A DNA stretch of 64,000 nucleotides from Burhinus oedicnemus (lineage: Eukaryota; Chordata; Aves; Charadriiformes; Burhinidae). The translations under genes and the position numbers were made by a program. The notes under the pieces were generated by a model, which was not told where the DNA came from, did not search any database, and worked only from the letters and a program-made list of their open reading frames with translations. The stretch's first letter is position 1, and each line of letters begins with the position of its first letter. This document shows, in pieces, positions 1 through 33,343 of this stretch. The stretch is taken from NCBI GenBank assembly GCA_008921705.1, contig VFFE01007568.1, positions 588,168 to 652,167 of the forward strand, in the 5' to 3' direction.

Positions 1-795
1 CTAAATTTTAATTAAAAAAAAAAAAATCACAGCAATAGAAAATACAGAAACCAGATATTTAAACATAATTATTTGTTTTGAAAATCACTTCATAAAATAT
101 AGGAAAGGAAGAAGTGCATTAAAAAAAATACATGTGTGCTTAGTAAAACCTTTGTGGTTCAATGCTTAGCTTCACGCCCGATGAAAAAATAAGATCAGTT
201 GAGACGGTCTACATAGTTCAAAGGCTAATTGGTGTGAAGATCTCTGCACTCTCAGTACTGCAGACATCCTCAAAAGATGACCTGCTCTCTTTCAGGCTAA
301 GTAACAGCATAAAAAACAAGTGACAAGATAAAGAATGTTACAAGAATAAACATATTTTTATAAGAAGAAAACTGAAGAAAAGCTAGCATTGATATTTATA
401 CAGTCAAATGTAAAGCTTTTCACAATGCATCGTAAAACTAAATTTTCTCTTGCATATACTCCTTCATGCATTTCAGTATGCCGATTCCCTCTTCTTTTAA
501 AATAGGCCACTTTATTCTAATATCAAGTAAAGGACACATTTTGGTATGGGGAACAGCCTTTATTATTTCCAATGAAAAGCAAAGAATAGCCTTCCTATCA
601 AAAAAGTGGCTAGCGTAGCTCAACAGACACTCTAAGAAATTTGCCATGTATTCTGAAAGCATCTAAAATTTTCAGCCCTTGAACTCAGTTTAAGACACTA
701 ATTATGAAGTAATGGACATCGAGACTAAATCCTCCCTTATTTAGCTCACTCCTTGTTTACAAAATGTCTCTTCTTCATTTTTTTCATCTTCCATT

Positions 796-23043
<22,248 letters not shown>

Positions 23044-23899
23044 GCAAATTCAATGACAGCCTTCAGAATAAACTGAAAGGTAGAAAAAGCTATTAAGAAA
23101 ATAATGTATTTTTTACGTAAGTACTTCTGTAAATAAACATTATCACATCAGAAGGACTGTGTCTTACCACCAATCATTTGGCTATTGTCTTCAGCAATCT
23201 AAGAAATGTTGCTAGGTTCCCTTTTTCACCGCCTCTTAATTTCAGTCTTCCCTTACTAATACTTAACCAGACTCCTGTTCAAATTTACCTCTTCGCCTCG
23301 TTTAACTCCCTCTTTCCCTCATGCATCTCTTGATACCTTCTCATACCAGGATTACTGATTTGCTGCCCTTTGATAACATCCAACCTTTTTTACTCTTCAC
23401 AATACAGCTGATGCCTGGCTCTCAAATGCACCATGCCCTGGGATAAAGTATTTTCAGGAAGACTTAAGGGCCCTCCTGGTGCACAGCCGGCCTCCCAGAG
23501 CTCCAGAGCGACGTTTTATCAGTATGCTATCCCCTGCTCCACTGATTCCTGCTTCCACCCAGCCAGTTTTGAACCAAAAGCCTATCATTTAGTTCCCAGA
23601 AACCAGACGCTCCCATTTTCAAGTCACCACTCACAAAAGCTGACCCCATTTCTACCTGCTGAGCGGGTTTTAACTCCCAGGTACCCTTTCCTTTACCAAG
23701 CAGAAGCCCAGCCGCAGGGCCTGCGCGGCCCCCCGCCCAGCCTTCCAGCCGTACCCCCTTTCCCAGAGCGCTTCACAACGGTGGGCCGCTGCCTTCGCAC
23801 CACCTCACGGTTCTCACCGAAACGCTGCATCCTCCCAGCCGAAGGCACGGGGGGAAGAGACCGTTGTTGCATTTAACGGTTAACGCACTAAAATAACGT

Positions 23900-24930
23900 T
23901 ATCACAAAGAACAACGCTCTAAGAGGTGAAATAAACATTAAGGGCTCAGGCAGCATCACGGAAACGTTCTCATTTCCCGGGAGAGCATTGGGGCAGGGCC
24001 CAGGAGAAGCCCGGGGCCCCAGCAGGGCAGGGCCGGGTCCCGGCGGGATCTCACCGGAGGGGCGCGACGGGCCGCGCAACGGCTGAGGGAAAAGGCCCGC
24101 CCCCCTGCGTCTCCATGGTATCCGCCCTCCGCCGCGGCCCCCCCCTTGTCACGGCTGCAGCCCGCGTCCCGCCTGCCGCCGCCTGAGGGGCGGGAGCCGC
24201 TCCCGCCCGCGTCCCCCCCCGCCTGAGGGCCGAGAGCGGCTCCCGCCCGCGCCGTACCCGCCCGCCGCCGGCCGGCCTTCCCCAGCACCTCCTCTGCCTC
24301 CGCCCGCCTCGGGGCTGCGGCGGGTACAGCAGCGCGGAGGGGCCAATCTGAGCCAGGCTGCGCACGGCAGTTTCGCAAGACTCCACCTCAGCTGAGCGGG
24401 GCGAAGGGGGGGGGAGGCGAATTCCCGGTCCCTCCTGAGGGAATACCCTGCTCGGGGCACGGCTGCGTGCCCGAACGTCCCACCCCTGCGAGTCCGCCAG
24501 TCGTGGCCCGGCGGCCGGCGCTCTGCGGCCCCCGCAGCCACCTGCTCGCCGGGAAAGCTGCCCAGACGGGCGTCCTCAACACACCCCGGCGGCTGAAATC
24601 GGAGACTTCGAAACAGCAGCAAAAGGGCTCGGGGTGATTGTTTGTAGCCCCGGGCCAGAAATACAGCAATTACCCCAAGGTCGCTCAAAAGCCTGATGGA
24701 CAAAGGCTTCAAGTAGCAGCAGCATGCAAAGACCAGTGAAGGGGACTGACGGCTCCGACGCTGCCCAAGGCGGTGACATCCTGCGGGTGGGAAGGCCACC
24801 AGCAGTAGTGGCAGCGCCGGGAAGGCGGCAATACGGACCTGCATCCGCACCGGCTCCCGCAGCCGAGCGAGCCATGGAGCCGCGGACGGCCAACGCCACA
24901 GCAGTGCCGCACGCTTACTTCCCACTCATT
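23900..24930. promoter_or_regulatory. CpG island, CAPS2 promoter and probable 5' UTR exon
   Basis: A sharply GC- and CpG-rich block in otherwise AT-rich DNA, directly upstream of CAPS2. On the minus strand a good donor (CCG|GTGAGA) ends a putative non-coding first exon at 24055. It would splice to the acceptor just above 23072, before the CAPS2 start codon. The exact transcription start cannot be fixed from sequence. Long open frames in this block are expected from its base composition and are not annotated as genes. Confidence 0.75.
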
Positions 24931-26519
24931 CGTTCTCTGCAATAGAAGGCTTTGAAATTGGGTTCAGTTCACTTTAATTAGCCTTATTGGTCATCTCAGA
25001 GGATAGCCTCTATGCAATTACAATTTTTTTTAAACAGTTCCAGTTGTCTGGAATGACCGGACCTACATCAGTTATGTCTAAAAATCAAATTGCGTCCAAG
25101 TACCAGTTCTGATTCATCCATTCTGTCTTGGGGAAAAATCAGTCATCTCTTGAGAAACCCTGGCTTTTTGGTCGAGCAGTTCTCCGAAGTTAGGCAAAAT
25201 CTCACTTACTGCAAAACTACCGATAAACTGACGCTAGGGATATACTTCTGGGTGCTGCCACTTCCAAGCCTCTGCAATCCATTTTTAGAACCAAAGACGT
25301 ACCATGTTTCTACACAAGAATGAACAATTCATTCCCTTTCAGTGGGTGACACAGTAATAGTTTTGGTCCCTTTAGCTACAGTACATTTCCTCCATAAAAA
25401 CAAATCCACGTGTTATTTTCCTGTAAGAATAAAGATGGCAAAATAGTTCAGGCATTATAACTGGCCTACTTAAAAGCTATGCAATTATAAACCAAAATTT
25501 AACAGCATTGTACTGTCAGACCTACCTCTAATGTAATCCTGCCATTAAAGGGTGGCAGTTCCATAGGCATGTGCATTAAGTGAACAAAAAATTGGTAGAA
25601 AATAAAGGTACGGACAAAAATGATTCCGGCAAAGGAAAAAATGCTTAACATGGACTTAAAAAAGCCATTATCAAGTTGGCATAATGTATCAAAAAAAGAA
25701 ATCCCCAAGCCCCACAGTTCTTGAATGATACGTAGCAATACATCTGTTAATACTGACATAAGAAAAAGTGTATTATAATGACTCAAAAGACCATTGTGTT
25801 AAAATAAACACAGAACAGGGATATAGTACTACTGGGTATCAAGCGTTAGGCAGCTGCTGAGTTTAACCAGTGACAGGTGGGGAAGAAATTAAGTGATGCA
25901 GTGTAATGCATTCAGGTTTAAATTGATATACGGAACGATACATCATTCCCCAGGAAACAGCAAACTCAGATGTAATTATTTTAAAATAGTGTCTGTGGCT
26001 ACGTTTGTCTCTCCAAATAAACTTAACTATGAATGCATCTCTGAGACTTAACCCATAACGCTTTTCATTCCCCTCCTAGAGAAAAGTTTTCCACAAATAG
26101 CCACATTCATCAGTGCATGCTCTTTAATGAACTCAAGAAAGTCACAGTTCAAGTGGGACCATGCTTACTAGTTACAAAACATTTGTGAAACAAACATCTA
26201 TTCTTTATAGTCTTAATTACAAGAAATTCTAATATTGTAGTGAAGCATCAGATAAAATTACAGTGCATTATATACAGAATAGAGAAATATTTTTATAGGA
26301 CAAAAATAAATAGAAAAAAATATGTAAACATCCTGAGTGAAATTCTGCTGTCACTGAAGTCAGTTACAGAACCGTCAGAGATACAAGCACAGGCAGTACT
26401 TCACCCCTCTTTTTAAAGCATATAGCAGTGCATATAACTTCATTCAAAACAGTTTAAAGTGCATACATTATAAAAAAAACCCAAATCATAAGCTTTTGGA
26501 AGTTTTACATATGCAAATT
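24931..26519. other. Intergenic gap between CAPS2 and the RIC3/CCDC107-like gene
   Basis: AT-rich sequence without a recognised gene. The only notable content is the exon-like open stretch on the minus strand at about 25505-25759, given separately. The last few hundred bases should hold the 3' UTR of the RIC3/CCDC107-like gene. Confidence 0.6.
25505..25759 (-). other. Unrecognised exon-like open frame with hydrophobic segments
   Basis: An open frame starting at an ATG (25759) and encoding MSVLTDVLLRIIQELWGLGI, then a strongly hydrophobic stretch (MLSIFSFAGIIFVRTFIFYQ), then ELPPFNGRITLE. It is bracketed by an acceptor-like site (TTTTTCTTATGTCAG) and a good donor (GAG|GTAGGT), so it looks like a real exon. 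I do not recognise the protein. If unspliced, the frame ends eight codons after the donor. It may be an exon of an unannotated membrane protein or chance in AT-rich DNA. Confidence 0.3.
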
Positions 26520-26794
26520 TCATTCATGTCTATTACGTCTCCTCAATCCTGTCTCTTCTGATTCAATGGCATCTTTGTTTAGCATTTCTTGGTCTTCTAC
26601 CACATCTGGCTCAAACTGATGTACTTCACATTCATCATATAATTCATGCTCTTCTATTTTGTAATCATTATCAACATCCTCAAGCAAATCTTCATTACCA
26701 TCATCTTCTCTGTCATCCATTTCTTCCTCTTGAGAATGTTTAGCAAATGACTGAATGAGATCTTCGAGTTTCTCATTACAAATGTGGCTGACAT
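26520..26794 (-). CDS. RIC3/CCDC107-like terminal exon
   Basis: A 275-base exon after acceptor ATTATAAG. It encodes a short helix (EKLEDLIQSFAKHSQEEEM), then a strongly acidic stretch rich in Asp and Glu, and ends ESEETGLRRRNRHE-stop. The Leu-Arg-rich end is a family signature. Confidence 0.9.
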
Positions 26795-29700
26795 CTTATA
26801 ATTCACACACAAAAAAAAAGTTTAAATTACTAGAAAGGCTCCAAATTTCAGGGTCAGTTTAGAAGTAAAATATTGATTTTTTATTTGTTTTCTCTCTTTT
26901 ATTAAGACTCAACTAATGCAAAAATTCCCCAAATTTCTAATGAACCATTCTTAATATTTAAGATTTCTCTTGGACTACTATGCACCTCTTGGAAGTCTCC
27001 AGTTGAAACTAATATACAATTTGCTGTTCAGTGTATTACGCATGTATTACCCACAGCCTCAGAGGTCCCAATCTGGGAATCCTCAGACTAAAGTTAGTCC
27101 AATACTAACAGACTGCTCAGGAACTCATATTCAAGAAGCCCATTTTAACAGAGCAGAACATGATTGTGTGGTCTATCCTAGTTCAATGTCTTTTAGCACC
27201 TATTCTTAAAAAAAAAATCATGATGCATCAAAAGTCTGAAATTAGATACACCTCAAACAGAAGAATGGTACTCCTGCAGAATAAAATTAATTCTACACAC
27301 ATTACCTAAGATGCAGGAACTGAACATTATTATAGTAAGATCTGTTTATTCTTTTAGAATATAAACTACTTAGTTATCTATCCTGCTGGAAAGTACCTTT
27401 CATCTTGTTTTCTGATTTATCCAATCCACTTTCTTTCATCAGTCGTCTAATTGATTGGAGCTGGGTCATTATTTCATCCTTCTGCTCACAAGCTAAAGCA
27501 TTAACACTAGAAAAAAAAAGAGAGACGTCAAGAGCTGAAAGATTACCTTGGAAGTGAGTGCTTGATAATAATGCACAAGATCAGCGTTTATCCATGGAAG
27601 CAAATATTGCATAGTTAAGTCAGCAATACGTTTAGGTCAAGCTTTTCTTCAAGAACTGTCTCTTGGTAAGTGGGGAGCCCATCACGTACACCTACTGAAT
27701 AATCCAGTCACTGAATTCTAACATTGGAACCCCGATGGCCATGGTTGAGTTATGACTACAGAAAGAAACAATTATCCAAAGTAATTTTATTTTTAGTACA
27801 ACAATGCCTAATACAGAACTTTACAGTTTAGAGGCTTTTCTCATTTTTTTTTTCGTATTTTGTTTACTCTCTCTCCTCCTCAGCATTACTAGAAATCTCT
27901 TACGCAAATTGGTCAGTGAATTTGTGGCTTAATAGTTTCAGCACCTATTAAGTTCAGAAGTACACTAAAAGAAAAATCATGAAATCATGCATGTTTTAAA
28001 CTAGGCTTTATGAAGGATGTCAGTCTACACAAAATGGACTGCATGGATATTTTTATTTCCAGCAGACGGGTAAGGCCCTAGCTTCTTAAGAACATCTCTA
28101 AAACTACAAGGAAGTTATGTTACCTCTTCCGTTGTTACACTACAACAGAGAAGTTGTATTTCCCCGAAACACACATAATCACTTAACAGGTTCATTTCAA
28201 GACACAAAAATAAGCAGTTATACCTTGATAGCTAGTTTTGTCTTCTAATCATATTAAAAGGAAGAAACTCTTTCTGCTACCAGAAATATAATTCCCACAA
28301 GGGCTATTGAGTTTAAGTATTTTCTCAGTATTAGTCTCCTCGGTCAATATTAAAGTTTAACTTGTTAAGCCACAGTAACACGATCCTAAGTCTGAGCTTT
28401 TGCATTCATGTTTGGTGAATAAGAGACGGGAGGTGTCCATGGAAAAGATCTCAAATTGCAGAAGAGGTATTATGTGCAAAAGGCTACAGAAACAATAAGT
28501 AATTAAAGAAGGTTCCTAAACACTGTTCCCTATCTATATATAAAGAACATTTTAAGATCTCTTTGTTAACATTTTGGAGAATTTCAATTTACAGAAAAAA
28601 ATACTGAGATGTTTTAGAAACACTCACCAGTTTGACAGTGGATCCAACTGAGTCAATAAAGAATTTAACATTTTCTCTGTGTGTGCTAGATGCTGCTCCA
28701 GTTCTAAAAGCTGATGCTCTAACAAAATACAAAAGAAAAAAAAAAAAGAGGAAGGCAGAGGGAGGAGAGAGGGGGAAGAGAGGGAGCAGGAGAGATAGAA
28801 CATTGTAAGAAACGTATTTACAATACCGAAAGGATATTACTTTGTATTTTTGATTGGGCAGATTCAAAACCAGGTTTTTTTCCTCTGTAAAATTCTAGAA
28901 TATTATAAGGGAGTGGTGGGGATAAGAACGGAAGCCTTACTGTGTGTGACCATAAGTCCTTCTCACCCAATAAACTGTCTCCAATAGTGCCCAAACAGAG
29001 AACACCTTGGTAGAAACTGAGCAAGAATGTGGCTCTCACCTTCCCAGCCTCAAAAACTATGCAGTTCCAAGACTTCCTGAGGTATAAGTAATATACTGTC
29101 ATGAATTTGCCCACTCACACCTCGCAAATATATTCGATGCTTAATGCACTACAGTTGAGGAGTAACTCCTCCCAAAATACTATTAAACTTTGAAGAAAGA
29201 AGAACGCAACATGCAAGGATGGTGAGCAGGCAGTGTAGCAAATCACTACTGAACCTGATTACAGGTCTGGTGTACAGAGACACCAAAAGAGGCTGACAGT
29301 TGTTTAATTAACAAAAAATGCATCTATAAAAGGGGAAACAAAAGTATGAAACCAGTTCAACTGTGGTGTGCCATAACTACTTTTTTTGGCATGTGCAGAG
29401 TAGACCGAATCAGACAGTCAAGAGTACTCTGCCTCATGAAGAAAAATATGGTATCATTTATTCTGTCTCTTCTATAAACAGTTAATGTCTTTGACAGGTC
29501 TCTAACTTGGCCCAGAAATTCAACAGTCTCCATAATTGTTTATTCACCCTGTTCCACTATCAATATAGTTCAATTCTAAAGCCGATCATTATATCCTTTT
29601 AAAATACTCTACTAATTCTAAAGAGTATTATATCCTATTTAAACATCCTATTGTACTGAAGAAAATTGAACAGGTCTTAAGTGAGAAAAACATCAGACAT

Positions 29701-31355
29701 TAAAAGGCAGAAAACCAAACTCTATTACTACAGCTGTTTTAAAGAATATTACCAGCTGGACTTTTCAAACAAGCCTCTAACAAGGGTTTCAAATATACAG
29801 AGTAACAAAATGGTTTTTTGTAGGTTCTTAACTGCACATAAGTAACTTAAAAGATGGTTCTCATTTAGCTAGACTGCATCAATGAAAATATGTAGCTTGT
29901 TCCAGCAGGAAATAAGCATTTTTGGTGAACACAGGGATTCTGAATGCGTATCTTACCTGTTTCCTTTGCCTTCTCTTCTGTACTTTTTTCCTGTTTGGAG
30001 AGACTTTCTTCATGTGACTTCATCTTTAATAAATACAATCGTATTAAAAGATTTCATCACTATTTGTGTATTAAAAATAAAAATGCATTTAGAAAATTAC
30101 TGAAATTAAATAGCAACCACAAAAATGTGCTCCATTAACAAAACTCTTTTTTCTGCCATGCCTTGTTCCTATATTAAACTAACAACTAAAGTTGTCAACG
30201 AAAGCAGTTGCTATTTCAACTCTGGTTTTCAAAAATTAACGGAAGGAACCTTTTGGGTTACTGGATCCAGTCTCCTATCATTAACTAGTAGGTAAAACTT
30301 CTTTTTTAAAGTAATAAGGAGGCTGTTATAAAAATATTTACATTTCAATCCCACAAGCGCAAGTGTAAAGAGTTGCAATACCCAAAATATTGTTTTTATG
30401 ATGTTTAAATCTTATTTACAACCTAATTAAATTTATTTTTAAAACTTAATTGGTCAGCCTCTATGTTCATCTTGCTAAACTGTTACATTTTTCTCACACA
30501 GGAGACGATAGAAAACTAACTATGGAAATGAAAATGCTGTCTCCAGCCCTGTTCAGGTTTTAAGGCTTTTTTTTTTTTTCCTCTGAAGGCAAGCAACAAT
30601 GTTCCAGGTGCACTCCCAGCATTGCAAATGCTGTAATATCTGTTACTATAGATAATACATATCAAGACTGATATTTAAAGAAAACCAAACAATGGATCAT
30701 GTGTTCTCCTTTCTTAATTTACTAATGGTAGAAAACGTATCACATTTCATGGATAAAAGTCTATGCTGCAGCTGCATGACCAAATAAGAAGTTCAAATAA
30801 AAGGTCTAGACTACTTGCTATTCCATCTAATTGCTAATCTAAAACTATTACTCGGCAGGAGTAGTCCACCTCCTTCCCATTCTCAATCTCATTATGAAGA
30901 ATGACAAAAAAGTGAAATACTGATGAGGCTTAATTTATAGCCTCAGCTAACAGCACTGTTTAGGTTCTCAGATTCTTATCTGAGGTAGGCCCCGGAGTGG
31001 TGTAAGGTTCGCACTTCTTCAAGTGCCTAAAAAAAGACAAGTCAGAAGCCTTCATAAGGAAGAATCAGATGTGCTATAATTTTAACTGTGGAGCTCACAT
31101 TCAAAGTCAAACTGAGAAAGAAATGGCTTTTGCACAACCATATACACGGGCTCAGAATTGGGGAAAAAAAACCCAAACCAGTTACATTTCCTTCTAATTT
31201 CAGTAATTTAATGTTTTTCTTATGGCTTACCTTAAGAAATTTGTATGCTGCAAACACTCCCACTCCAAGAGCATACAACGGCATGAGNNNNNNNNNNNNN
31301 NNNNNNNCACCAGCACCACCGAGACCACCACCTGCTGCAGCGCCGACAGCACCAT
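26520..31355 (-). CDS. RIC3/CCDC107-family membrane-anchored coiled-coil protein, five coding exons
   Basis: The predicted protein has an N-terminal hydrophobic signal or anchor (MVLSALQQVVVSVVLV), then an assembly gap, then a membrane segment (LMPLYALGVGVFAAYKFLK). A coiled coil follows (LLELEQHLAHTEKMLNSLLT and QLDPLSN), then a conserved helix (EQKDEIMTQLQSIRRLMKES). The tail is acidic and ends TGLRRRNRHE. Human CCDC107 has a close counterpart of the coiled coil (LAQTEQHLNNLMAQLDPL), and RIC3 and CCDC107 share the basic C-terminus. RIC3 is an ER chaperone for nicotinic receptors; the function of this member is unknown. Exons: 31355-31231, 30023-29957, 28718-28628, 27506-27397, 26794-26520, with consistent phases. 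The part after exon 1 is 180 residues. The start is chosen for its strong Kozak context (GCGGCCATGG) and an in-frame stop four codons upstream. Human 12q21 has no such neighbour as far as I know, so it is probably a paralogue rather than the CCDC107 orthologue. Confidence 0.85.
27397..27506 (-). CDS. RIC3/CCDC107-like exon 4
   Basis: A 110-base exon after acceptor TTTTTTTTTCTAG, with donor AAAG|GTACTT. It encodes VNALACEQKDEIMTQLQSIR and then RLMKESGLDKSENKMK, similar to the RIC3 segment DQEKRLLHQLREITRVMKEG. Confidence 0.88.
28628..28718 (-). CDS. RIC3/CCDC107-like exon 3 (coiled coil)
   Basis: A 91-base exon after acceptor TTTTGTTAG, with donor AACTG|GTGAGT. It encodes HQLLELEQHLAHTEKMLNSL and LTQLDPLSN, the most diagnostic family segment. 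Confidence 0.88.
28736..28800. repeat. Purine-only low-complexity tract
   Basis: A polypurine block (A run, then GAGG/GGAGAG units) immediately 5' of exon 3 on the minus strand. There it forms the polypyrimidine-rich sequence ahead of the acceptor. Confidence 0.8.
29957..30023 (-). CDS. RIC3/CCDC107-like exon 2
   Basis: A 67-base exon after acceptor TTTATTAAAG, with donor ACAG|GTAAGA. It encodes MKSHEESLSKQEKSTEEKAK and then ET: charged and helical, following the membrane segment as in CCDC107. The acceptor has a weak pyrimidine tract. Confidence 0.8.
31231..31355 (-). CDS. RIC3/CCDC107-like exon 1 (contains assembly gap)
   Basis: 48 coding bases (16 codons) lie upstream of the N run and 57 (19 codons) downstream; the exon ends AAG|GTAAGC in phase 0. 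Both flanks are whole codons in the expected frames, so the true missing length should be a multiple of three, unlike the 20 N shown. Confidence 0.8.
31288..31307. other. Assembly gap (20 N)
   Basis: Twenty unknown bases in a GC-rich first exon. The length is probably a placeholder, because coding frames on either side only agree if the true gap is a multiple of three. Confidence 0.98.
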
Positions 31356-31600
31356 GGCCGCCGCTCAGCCGGCCCCACCGCCCTCCTGCCAACGAGCCGC
31401 CGCCCAGCGCGGAGGAGAGGCGGCCGCCGCTCCCCTCCCGGCCGCACAGCGCCCCCCTGTGTGGGGGCGGGCTGCTCGGGCGGTTCCCTGAGGGAGAAGG
31501 TTCTGGAAGAGGCCGGGCCAGGGAGGCCCCTCCGGCGAGGCCCCAGCAGCCGGGGCCATGAGGCTGTGGGCGGCGGTGCTGGCCTTGTGGCCGGTGTTGA
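31310..31600. promoter_or_regulatory. CpG island, bidirectional promoter
   Basis: A CpG-rich block lying between and over the start codons of the RIC3/CCDC107-like gene (ATG at 31355, minus) and the decayed GLIPR1-type gene (ATG at 31558, plus). The divergent starts are about 200 bases apart, typical of a shared bidirectional promoter. No TATA box is evident. Confidence 0.75.
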
Positions 31601-31728
31601 GGGCTGCAGTCCGGCAGTCACCCGCCATACCGAGCCTCACGGATACAACATTCATTGAGGATTGTGTGCATGGCCACAATGACCTCCTCACCGAAGTGCA
31701 GCTGGCCCCCAGCAACATGCAGGACATG
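31558..31728 (+). pseudogene. GLIPR1-type copy 1, exon 1
   Basis: 57 open codons starting MRLWAAVLALWPVLRAAVRQ (signal-like) and ending PSNMQDM|GTAGAG, the same phase-0 donor position as the intact copies. The usual HNxFRSxVNPPASNM is HNDLLTEVQLAPSNM, so even the open exon has diverged at conserved sites. Confidence 0.85.
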
Positions 31729-33343
31729 GTAGAGACAGGCCTGGGGGTGCATGGATGGCTCCAGAGCCCCGCCAGAGGGAGATGGGACAGCAGGACAAAG
31801 GGTCTCTGGGTGGTCCCTGGGTGAGGTGACCACGGTGGCATCACTGGTTTGCGTTCAAATATCATCACGTTTATTTGATAGGAAATTGTGTAGTGAGTTG
31901 AGTCAGTTGTAGACAGGTGAGTCTAGAAACAACAGGTGTGCGGGATGAGGGTGCAGTGCCACAGGCCAGCTGAAGATGGTCACATTTCACCCTAAGAAAC
32001 TTCTCCTTTGGAAGAAACAATGGTCCAGCTGCAGGACCGATCCAGAAGAGCTAGGCTCCACATCAAAAGCCAGGGTATGAACTGCAGTACTGGGGCTGAA
32101 GGGGATTTCTGGTGCCAAGGAAGAATCTTTGCTTGTCATAACCCAAGTCGCACTGGAAAATTTTTGCTGGAAAGGGTTAAAACTGAAGAAGATGCAGAAA
32201 AAGTGGATGTTTGATGTTTAACCTACTTCGTACCCCAAGAGGAAAATGCTGTGAGCAATGAGCAGCTAAAGGATGAGTACCCTGAGGAAGGCTTGGAAAC
32301 ACGCATGTACTCAGATTCTGCTGGCAAAGAACGCTGTTTGCGTGGCTGAGTTTGAAGCCAGAACGGCAGGTAAGGTGGTATAACCACACAAGTGAAGAAG
32401 CCTGCCAAAGACACCACACTCGGTTTTAGTACCCAGGAATAGGAAAACCAGGAAAAATTACGAATAAAGGTATGCGTGTAGAAATACGGTTAGAAGAAAA
32501 CTAAAGGCCTTAAGGAGAAAACAGTATCAGCAGCCAGTGGAGTTATTGTGAGATCCACATAGAGACTAAGAGTGAACTGAAATCTACAAACACCAATGAA
32601 CCTAGGCAATAAAACCAGGATAATAAAAACATAAGACATAAAACTAGATACTTTAATGGTAGAAGAAGATTGCTGAAAAAGTCATGGCTGGAAGACAAAT
32701 ATCAAAGATTGTTCATGTTCAGGAATCAGAAGTTTTGTTAATGGTGGCAGACTGCAAAGAAATAAGAGGTAGGAGAGTAAGTTACTCGCCAAACATTGGC
32801 ATGTTTACCTCATGAAGTTGTCTCTGTAAAATGTGTATTTAAAGCTTTATCATAGGAGGAGTAAGTATTTGTTTCCGGAGGCTCTCTTAAAAATACTTAA
32901 AATATTTATACACCTGAATCTACAGTAGCTGCGCATTTCTAATTTGAATTCATTTCTGTGTACCAAATAGAAATCCTTAATGACCCGTTCAACAAAAATA
33001 CAAAAGTTTCATGTTTAATTAATGTGACAGTAATTTCTTATCTGAAGATAGAAGTGCATTTCAGACATCTTTTCAGTTGCTAGCAAGTGCTTTTACAAAG
33101 CTAATTTGCAACACTGGATGGGGAAAACCTCATCTAATTAAATTAGTTCATATTTCTGTGCTGCAAGAGAAGTCAATGAAAATAAAACACAGGTACTTGC
33201 CTAAATAAGGGAAAGTATTTCTTTGTGAAAGTCTGGCATATGATGCCTATCTGTACTTTATTGCCTAACTGGTTTTATCTGATTGTTTAAGATCCGGTTG
33301 TAACTTTGCATTGCGTAACTATTTCACCTTTCATATTTTGCAG
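31729..33343. other. Intron 1 of decayed copy, with open stretches
   Basis: No recognised gene. At about 32008-32352 plus-strand open stretches look coding-like (for example NEQLKDEYPEEGLETRMYSD in a different frame from the part before it), possibly an old processed pseudogene. The rest is AT-rich without visible features. Confidence 0.4.

Noticed and set aside
23433..23876. 147-codon plus-strand frame with an ATG
   Set aside because: It sits at the GC-rich shoulder of the CAPS2 promoter, lies within the CAPS2 5' intron on the opposite strand, has proline-rich composition from base bias, and no recognised domain.
24149..24925. 258-codon minus-strand open frame
   Set aside because: It lies in the CpG island, starts with GTG, and overlapping frames on both strands are also open, as GC-rich DNA gives few stop codons. 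No family resemblance.
30967..31033. Possible extra exon of the RIC3/CCDC107-like gene (ALEEVRTLHHSGAYLR)
   Set aside because: It has an acceptor but runs into a stop after 16 codons with no usable donor. Skipping it joins exon 1 to exon 2 in phase and matches CCDC107.
31232..31868. Long frames running through the N gap on both strands
   Set aside because: They translate N as unknown residues and depend on a placeholder gap length. The supported coding parts are the two annotated first exons.
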